A stretch of 64,000 nt of DNA from Mariniblastus fucicola (GTDB lineage Bacteria > Planctomycetota > Planctomycetia > Pirellulales > Pirellulaceae). Within the stretch, counting starts at the first letter, position 1. Every line of letters starts with the position of its first letter. The translations under genes were made by a program, and so were the position numbers. Below the pieces are notes generated by a model. The model was not told where the DNA came from. It searched no databases and saw nothing but the letters and a program-made list of their open reading frames with translations. The stretch lies in the NCBI RefSeq assembly GCF_008087665.1, contig NZ_CP042912.1, positions 4,960,001 to 5,024,000 on the forward strand, in the 5' to 3' direction. Shown piece by piece: positions 59,433 through 64,000 of this stretch.

Positions 59433-60803
59433 ATGATCAAATTCAACAACAGATTTCAGACACGCATTGACCGAAGACGCCTGGTTCAATTTGCCTCGAC
59501 GGTTTCGACGACGCTGTTCGCGATGGCCGTACTCTGCAATTCTTTGCTCGCACAACTGCCAGCCAAGGCTCCGGTTGGGCCCGTCGCACTCACCGATGCA
59601 ACGATCTTTCCGGTCAGCAGCGAACCGATTGAGGCAGGCACGATTCTGATCGAAGATGGCAAAATCAAAGCCATCGGAACGGACGTCGAGATCCCGGAAG
59701 GCGCCGAAACGATCTCACTCGAAGGCAAATCGATTTACCCCGGTTTCATCGAGTCTCATTCACAGCTTGGTTTGACTGAGATAGCCGCCGTTCGTGCGAC
59801 CAACGACCATCGCGAACGCGGCGAAATCAATCCGAACGTCCAGGCTCTCGTTTCCATCAACATGGAGAACCTTGTCCTGCCGGTAACGCGTTCCGGAGGC
59901 GTTCTCGTTGCACTTTCGGCTCCCAGTGGCGGCATCATTTCTGGTCGCTCATCGATTGTGCAACTTGAAGGCTGGACTTATGAGGACATGGCGATCAAAA
60001 AAGTTGCCGCGCTACAGGTCAATTGGCCGATGCAGAGCCTTCCGCCAGGACTGGTGGCGAGATTGAAGAAAGAAAAGCTCAAGGAAGAACAGGAAGAGTT
60101 GGTCGAACACCAGGAGGAGCTGGTCAAGTTTTTCGAATTGGCCAAAGCCTACGCAAAGGGCCGCGGCTTGGACAACGACCAACCTGCTTTCGACAGCCGG
60201 CTTGAAGCGATGGTCAATGTGGTCAACGGCAGGGTCCCGATGATGGTTCGAGCAGACCGAGCGGCTGAAATCAGGGCCGCGGTTTCTTTCGCCACCCGGG
60301 AGAAGCTGAAGCTGATCATTCTGGGCGGATACGATGCAGTGGAATGTGCCGAGCTTTTAAAATCACACAACGTTCCCGTCATCGTGTCGGCGACACACCG
60401 AATGCCGATTCGCCGTGACGACCGGCACGACGATGCGTTTACGCTTCCCGCGCGGTTAAAAGCAGCTGGCGTGAAGTTCTGTATTTCATCGACCGATCGT
60501 AGTGAAACCTGGAACACGCGGGTGCTGCCATTCCAGGCAGCAACCGCTCAGGCATACGGACTCGATCGCAACGAAGCCCTGCGTTCGATTACGCTTTCTG
60601 CGGCGGAAATTCTTGGGATTGACGATCGGCTTGGTTCGCTGGAACCCGGAAAGGACGCCACGTTGATCGTCGTCAACGGAGATCCCCTGGAGGCAGTGTC
60701 GACGATTGATCGTGCGTGGATCGCGGGGCGAGAAATCGATTTGTCCAACCACCAAACACGACTATACGAGAAATACCAGGAGAAGTACCGTCGAGCCAAG
60801 TAG
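59433..60803 (+). CDS. Secreted amidohydrolase-family protein with eroded metal site
   Basis: The protein has 456 residues with a signal peptide (FASTVSTTLFAMAVLCNSLLA). It has amidohydrolase fold marks (VALTDATIFPV, EDGKIKAIGTDVEIPEGA, SLEGKSIYPGFIESHSQLGLT, LGSLEPGKDATLIVVNGDPL). The first metal motif is HSQ instead of HxH, and the later His of the family (HADRA in active relatives) is Arg (VRADRAAE). These changes suggest loss of ordinary metal-dependent hydrolysis. It sits 79 bases after the larger amidohydrolase, which keeps a complete metal site in its C-terminal half. A regulatory or partner role is possible. Confidence 0.83.
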   Translation: MIKFNNRFQTRIDRRRLVQFASTVSTTLFAMAVLCNSLLAQLPAKAPVGPVALTDATIFPVSSEPIEAGTILIEDGKIKAIGTDVEIPEGAETISLEGKSIYPGFIESHSQLGLTEIAAVRATNDHRERGEINPNVQALVSINMENLVLPVTRSGGVLVALSAPSGGIISGRSSIVQLEGWTYEDMAIKKVAALQVNWPMQSLPPGLVARLKKEKLKEEQEELVEHQEELVKFFELAKAYAKGRGLDNDQPAFDSRLEAMVNVVNGRVPMMVRADRAAEIRAAVSFATREKLKLIILGGYDAVECAELLKSHNVPVIVSATHRMPIRRDDRHDDAFTLPARLKAAGVKFCISSTDRSETWNTRVLPFQAATAQAYGLDRNEALRSITLSAAEILGIDDRLGSLEPGKDATLIVVNGDPLEAVSTIDRAWIAGREIDLSNHQTRLYEKYQEKYRRAK

Positions 60804-60900
60804 CCGACATGGCCAGGACAGTAATGAACTTCGACCGAACTGTTTGATGTCACGCCGGGACAGACGCTCTGCTCAAACAGGCTGACGAACTGCTTCCAGC

Positions 60901-61488
60901 CTACTGCAAATCCACTCGATTGAGCCAGCCGCGAGCGAAACGCTGCTGAGTCGTATCGCGCCGCATGATGTCGACGTAGAAACTGGCTTGCAACAGATTC
61001 ATCACTTTCAACAGGTAGTCCGGCTGATCGTCTTCCAGTCTCAAAAACTTTTTTAGCGTCGCCAAAGTCGCATCTCCCAGCTTCCCATCGACCTGAATAT
61101 CCGCGTAATTTTTCTGGTCCCGGTTGAGTAAATTCAGCCCTTCCTGAAGATACTTCACCGATCGGGCGACGCCCTGATTGACGCCCGTATCGAAGACCTT
61201 GTTTGCGACGTGCTGATCCGGAATCTCGTCGCCGCGGATGGGATTCCAATAGCGTTCGCGAAACAGCTCTTTTGCCAACTCGGCCAATTCTTCGCTGTCG
61301 TTGATACGTTGCTTGAAGTCCACCGGATGATCCTTCTTGATCTGATCGATAATCGGCCAGCCCGCCCAATCGCCGTTGAACTTTCGCGCGACACCACGAT
61401 GAGTCTCGCCGCCTTTGTCGACCGGATCGTGCACGTATCCTCCTTCACGAATCTCGGTTTCTCCGTACGCAATTTCAAAATCTGCCAT
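60901..61488 (-). CDS. GH108-type muramidase with C-terminal peptidoglycan domain
   Basis: Starting at ATG 61488 gives 195 residues. The N-terminal motif EGGYVHDPVDKGGETHRGVA is the GH108 (N-acetylmuramidase, zliS-like) signature with the catalytic Glu at its start. The middle part (YWNPIRGDEIPDQHVANKVFD) and the C-terminal region (NYADIQVDGKLGDATLATLKKFL) look like the predicted peptidoglycan-binding domain of phage lysins. No signal peptide is visible, so a holin or another export route would be needed. This could be a domesticated phage endolysin. No other phage gene is nearby. The ATG was preferred to a TTG at 61503. Confidence 0.82.
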   Translation of the reverse strand: MADFEIAYGETEIREGGYVHDPVDKGGETHRGVARKFNGDWAGWPIIDQIKKDHPVDFKQRINDSEELAELAKELFRERYWNPIRGDEIPDQHVANKVFDTGVNQGVARSVKYLQEGLNLLNRDQKNYADIQVDGKLGDATLATLKKFLRLEDDQPDYLLKVMNLLQASFYVDIMRRDTTQQRFARGWLNRVDLQ

Positions 61489-61516
61489 AAGTAACTTTCG
61501 CAATTTCCATGAACGG

Positions 61517-61966
61517 TTAGTGGCCAGCCTCGCACCATGTTTTCAGGTCATCCATGTCTTTCTGGATAAACTTTTTGATCATCCCACTGATCAACGGCGT
61601 CATAATTCTGGCCACCAGTTTGTACGGCCGAGCATCCATCTTCAAGTTGAGCGTCGATCCAGAACCGGAATCCGTAACCACAAAAACGGTGTCCCAAATA
61701 GTGCCACCCTGATCGGAAACCATACGAATCCGTCGCTCCGGAAGATCGGGTTCGTACTCCGTGACCTCAAGTTCCGTCTTGCTCTCGCGACCGTTGAGCA
61801 ATCGTGTTTCTCGAAACCGTGTGCCGACGCCGCTGTGTTGTTTTGTCAGAAACTCGACTTTCTGGATCGCTTCGGCGCGTTGGGGAAACGAATCGATTTC
61901 AGCGACGGCAGCAAACACCTTCTCGGTCGAAGCCTGAATGTGAATTGAAATTGAAGTTTGAGCCAT
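61517..61966 (-). CDS. SRPBCC-fold (START-like) protein
   Basis: The ATG at 61966 gives 149 residues; an upstream frame to 62050 has no signals. The sequence is a typical polyketide-cyclase/dehydrase-type SRPBCC domain (SIHIQASTEKVFAAVAEIDSFPQRAEAIQKVEFL, RFRETRLLNGRESKTELEVTEYEPD, STLNLKMDARPYKLVARIM). These proteins bind hydrophobic ligands in a helix-grip pocket. It is soluble and cytosolic, with no catalytic signature. It is transcribed on the same strand as the muramidase gene, 28 bases upstream of it, which suggests co-transcription but no clear functional link. Confidence 0.82.
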   Translation of the reverse strand: MAQTSISIHIQASTEKVFAAVAEIDSFPQRAEAIQKVEFLTKQHSGVGTRFRETRLLNGRESKTELEVTEYEPDLPERRIRMVSDQGGTIWDTVFVVTDSGSGSTLNLKMDARPYKLVARIMTPLISGMIKKFIQKDMDDLKTWCEAGH

Positions 61967-62049
61967 CGATATCAAATTGAGTTGACGGTTGCGGAGTCGA
62001 CGCTCAACATTGTACCCGTTCCATTCTCCCCACGTTTCACGGTGCTCCA

Positions 62050-62898
62050 ATGTTCGTCAGCGCAAAGACTCTGTCCGCAATCTTCGTACTTGCCTCCACC
62101 ACCATCGCCTGGAGCTCGCTTGTACCCGCGACGCCGCAGGAAAAGGCGATTGAATACGATCGTACGATCGCAGCAACGCGTCGCTTCGATGCTCCCGAAG
62201 CAGGGCAGGCCGTGGCCGTCGACGATCAGCATTTTTACGCGATTGCCAATTCAATTATCGCGAAATACGACCGGGAGACGGGCGAAAAAGTCGCGGTTTG
62301 GAAATCGGATTCCGAAAGGCCGCTGCGACACCTGAACTCCGGGATCGTCCGCGACGGCAAGCTTTACTGTGCGAACTCGAACTTTCCACAGTGGCCGGAA
62401 GCCAGTTCGATCGAAGTCTGGGATACCGAAACGATGACTCACATCGATTCGCATAGCCTCGGAATCTGCGCCGAAGGATCATTGACGTGGATCGAACCGA
62501 TCAAGGGTGGCTGGTACGCAGTGTTCGCCAACTACTCCAAGAAAGTCAACGACGATCCGCTGGCCAAATCTCATCGCTCGACCCAACTGGTACGGTTCGA
62601 CGAACGCTGGCGACGGACCCACGGATGGGTGTTTCCGAAATCCGTGCTCGATCGCTTCGATCCACACAGTTGCTCAGGAGGAGGTTTTGCAGCCGACGGA
62701 AAACTCTATTGCACCGGGCATGATTTCGGCGAAGTCTACCAACTCGAGTTCCCGAAAGCTGGCTCCGTTCTGGTTCTGACCGAAACGATTGGCGCACCGA
62801 TCACGGGGCAGGGCATCGCGTTCGATGCAGATCTGCTCTGGGGGGTCGATCGCGCCAAACGCCAGGTGGTTGTGTCAAAGTTCGGTTTGGAAAAATAG
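62050..62898 (+). CDS. Secreted beta-propeller-like protein
   Basis: The protein has 282 residues with a signal peptide (KTLSAIFVLASTTIAWSSLVPA). Strand-rich segments recur in a propeller-like way (GQAVAVDDQHFYAIANSIIAKYDRETGEKVAVW, GIVRDGKLYCANSN, IEVWDTETMTHIDSHSLG, GGGFAADGKLYCTGHDFG, AFDADLLWGVDRAKRQVVVSKF). No catalytic motif is recognised. It may be a periplasmic binding or lactonase-like protein. The gene is divergent from the SRPBCC gene, with 83 bases between them. Confidence 0.75.
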   Translation: MFVSAKTLSAIFVLASTTIAWSSLVPATPQEKAIEYDRTIAATRRFDAPEAGQAVAVDDQHFYAIANSIIAKYDRETGEKVAVWKSDSERPLRHLNSGIVRDGKLYCANSNFPQWPEASSIEVWDTETMTHIDSHSLGICAEGSLTWIEPIKGGWYAVFANYSKKVNDDPLAKSHRSTQLVRFDERWRRTHGWVFPKSVLDRFDPHSCSGGGFAADGKLYCTGHDFGEVYQLEFPKAGSVLVLTETIGAPITGQGIAFDADLLWGVDRAKRQVVVSKFGLEK

Positions 62899-62949
62899 TT
62901 TCGCCGGGCGCCACCGAAAGGCGACAGCCACAAAACTGCCTGGCGACTC

Positions 62950-63318
62950 CTACGATCTCACTCGGTCAATCAAATCAAGATACGAATTGATCGACAGCTT
63001 GATCGACTCGCCTTTATCGAGAATCGGAATCTCTACGGTACTCTTGATGATGTCCGTTCCGTTCCGCGGCGTGAACGCGACTTCCAGTTTCCGCGGAGAC
63101 TGACTGCCAAACTGAAGGTCAGCGTTTCCCAGCCCGGTTTGTGTTCCGTCAGAGATGGCTCCAAAAGTGAATTCCGTTTCGCTGTCAGTGACAGAAAAGT
63201 CACCCAGTTCAATCCCGGAATTGTTTTCAATCTGGATGCCATATCCGTCGTCCGAATTCGAGCCGACGATCAAGAGCGGAAGTGCCAAAACGAGAAAGCG
63301 TTTAACAAGATGATTCAT
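62950..63318 (-). CDS. Small secreted hypothetical protein
   Basis: Starting at ATG 63318 gives 122 residues; a longer frame to 63378 adds no signal. The first 20 residues are a likely signal peptide (KRFLVLALPLLIVGSNS). The remainder is beta-rich with a compact pattern (IENNSGIELGDFSVTD, LEVAFTPRNGTDIIKSTVEIPIL). I do not recognise the family. It converges with the beta-propeller gene, 51 bases apart. Confidence 0.65.
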   Translation of the reverse strand: MNHLVKRFLVLALPLLIVGSNSDDGYGIQIENNSGIELGDFSVTDSETEFTFGAISDGTQTGLGNADLQFGSQSPRKLEVAFTPRNGTDIIKSTVEIPILDKGESIKLSINSYLDLIDRVRS

Positions 63319-63617
63319 TGCGTAATGCCTAAATGAATTCTGAAACGACAGGCGAATCATGAACGCCAGTGCGTCCACGATGCTCTTCTGTCAGGTAAAT
63401 GCCTTGATTGAATCCCGTGTTGCGAATTGCGTGCCGAAGCGAAAAAACAGTCAATGCCACCGGTTTCCGCCCTGCTTTTTTCGGGATTTTCAATTCCGGC
63501 CTCGTCGTCAGTTTTGGCTTGTCAGTCCCGTAGCGTTGCCTGACATTAGTGCCGTAACGGCTGGAGTCCAACGATCTGACGGAGGTGTTGCCAGCGCACG
63601 GATGGCGTTCCCGGAAG

Positions 63618-63703
63618 CGGAAAGCATGGGATTTGAACCCACATGGCCTTGCGACCGCACAGTTTAGCAAACTGGCCCGACGAACCGTATTCGGCTACTT
63701 TCC
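63618..63703 (-). tRNA. tRNA-Ser (GCT)
   Basis: An 86-base class II tRNA with acceptor GGAAAGT/GCTTTCC, a long variable arm and T-arm TGGGTTCAAATCCCA. The anticodon loop is TTGCTAA, so the anticodon is GCT. The outer pair of the anticodon stem is a C-T mismatch. It lies five bases downstream of the CCA-anticodon tRNA on the same strand. Confidence 0.93.
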
Positions 63704-63708
63704 GTAAG

Positions 63709-63779
63709 CACGCCCCCAGGGATTCGAACCCCGACCAACTGGTTTGGAATCAGTGATGCTGCCGTTACACCAAGGACGT
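63709..63779 (-). tRNA. tRNA with CCA (Trp) anticodon on a Gln-like body
   Basis: A 71-base cloverleaf: acceptor ACGTCCT/GGGGCGT (two G-U), positions 8-9 TG, D-arm GTGTAACGGCAGCAT, anticodon stem-loop ACTGA-TTCCAAA-CCAGT (bottom pair A-C mismatch), variable TGGT, T-arm CGGGGTTCGAATCCCTG, discriminator G. The loop reads CCA, i.e. Trp. The D-arm and the ACTGA..AGT anticodon stem resemble bacterial tRNA-Gln of the GGTGTAAT type. A normal tRNA-Trp(CCA) exists at 31098-31170, so this is a second CCA tRNA or a tRNA-derived variant. It may be a pseudo-tRNA. Confidence 0.75.
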
Positions 63780-63860
63780 AGAGAAAAAGAAAGAAGAAGG
63801 TTCAACAAGCGGTGCGCCAGTGTTTGGGATTTCGCGATTGAGCATCTTCGTTTCTATCAG

Positions 63861-63945
63861 CGGAAGCCGTGAGACTCGAACTCACAAGCCGCTTTCGCAG
63901 CCACCTGTTTTCAAGACAGGGTCCTCATCCAGCCGGATGGCTTCC
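63861..63945 (-). tRNA. tRNA-Ser (TGA)
   Basis: An 85-base class II tRNA with perfect acceptor GGAAGCC/GGCTTCC, anticodon stem-loop CCTGT-CTTGAAA-ACAGG and a long variable arm (GGCTGCGAAAGCGGCTT), T-arm GTGAGTTCGAGTCTCAC, discriminator G. The anticodon is TGA. It is 81 bases upstream of the Gln-like CCA tRNA on the same strand. Confidence 0.97.
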
Positions 63946-64000
63946 GTTCGAACGCGGATCTTGGAGCACTGAGACTTGGACACCAATTGATTCCCGTTCT

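Overview
The window looks like chromosome of a planctomycete, probably a Pirellulaceae-type marine or surface-associated species. This is inferred from family content, not from a search. The markers are a TIGR03009-type secreted protein, a DUF1559 pseudopilin paired with a small lipoprotein, dockerin and PEP-CTERM secreted proteins, a DUF1080 protein, an ECF sigma factor overlapping a giant Ser/Thr kinase, and many short-leader secreted proteins.

Layout. Positions 1-8343 hold a broken-off secreted protein, a GAF-GAF-HlyD membrane adaptor, a rhomboid protease, a TIGR03009 protein, two tandem purine nucleoside phosphorylases and a secreted hypothetical protein. Positions 8870-16931 hold a sigma-70 factor with extra helix-turn-helix modules, a DUF1080/DUF6265 protein, a fused MFS/spermidine synthase-like protein, a CBS protein and a phospholipid pair (CdsA plus a CDP-alcohol phosphatidyltransferase). 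Positions 17116-33422 are the core information-processing locus, all on the minus strand. In transcription order it reads tRNA-Thr(TGT), tRNA-Tyr(GTA), tRNA-Gly(TCC), tRNA-Thr(GGT), tuf, tRNA-Trp(CCA), secE, nusG, rplK, rplA, rplJ, rplL, rpoB, rpoC, terminator. The four leading tRNAs match the Escherichia coli thrU-tyrU-glyT-thrT-tufB order and anticodons.

Positions 33943-39151 encode an ECF sigma factor overlapping a 1541-residue kinase/nSTAND/FGE-fold protein. Next come an AllA-like protein and an alkaline-phosphatase-superfamily protein. A minus-strand surface/secreted cluster follows (lipoprotein, pseudopilin, dockerin protein, PEP-CTERM protein; 41416-45600). Positions 46200-51449 look like a phosphonate-use cluster: DUF5690 membrane protein, FAD oxidoreductase, PhnX, XylR-type regulator and a PhnZ-like HD oxygenase. 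The rest holds a MacB-type ABC exporter, a SHOCT protein, a fatty acid desaturase, two amidohydrolase-family secreted proteins, a GH108 muramidase, small hypothetical proteins and three tRNA genes.

Most striking: RpoC carries three tandem helix-hairpin-helix repeats of about 80 residues at its C-terminus. rpoBC has its own near-consensus promoter and an upstream attenuator-like hairpin. One tRNA near the right edge has a Gln-like body but a CCA anticodon. The phosphonate cluster has an oxygenase without its usual partner and an uncharacterised membrane protein in the transporter position. No CRISPR array, insertion sequence, prophage or replication origin was seen.
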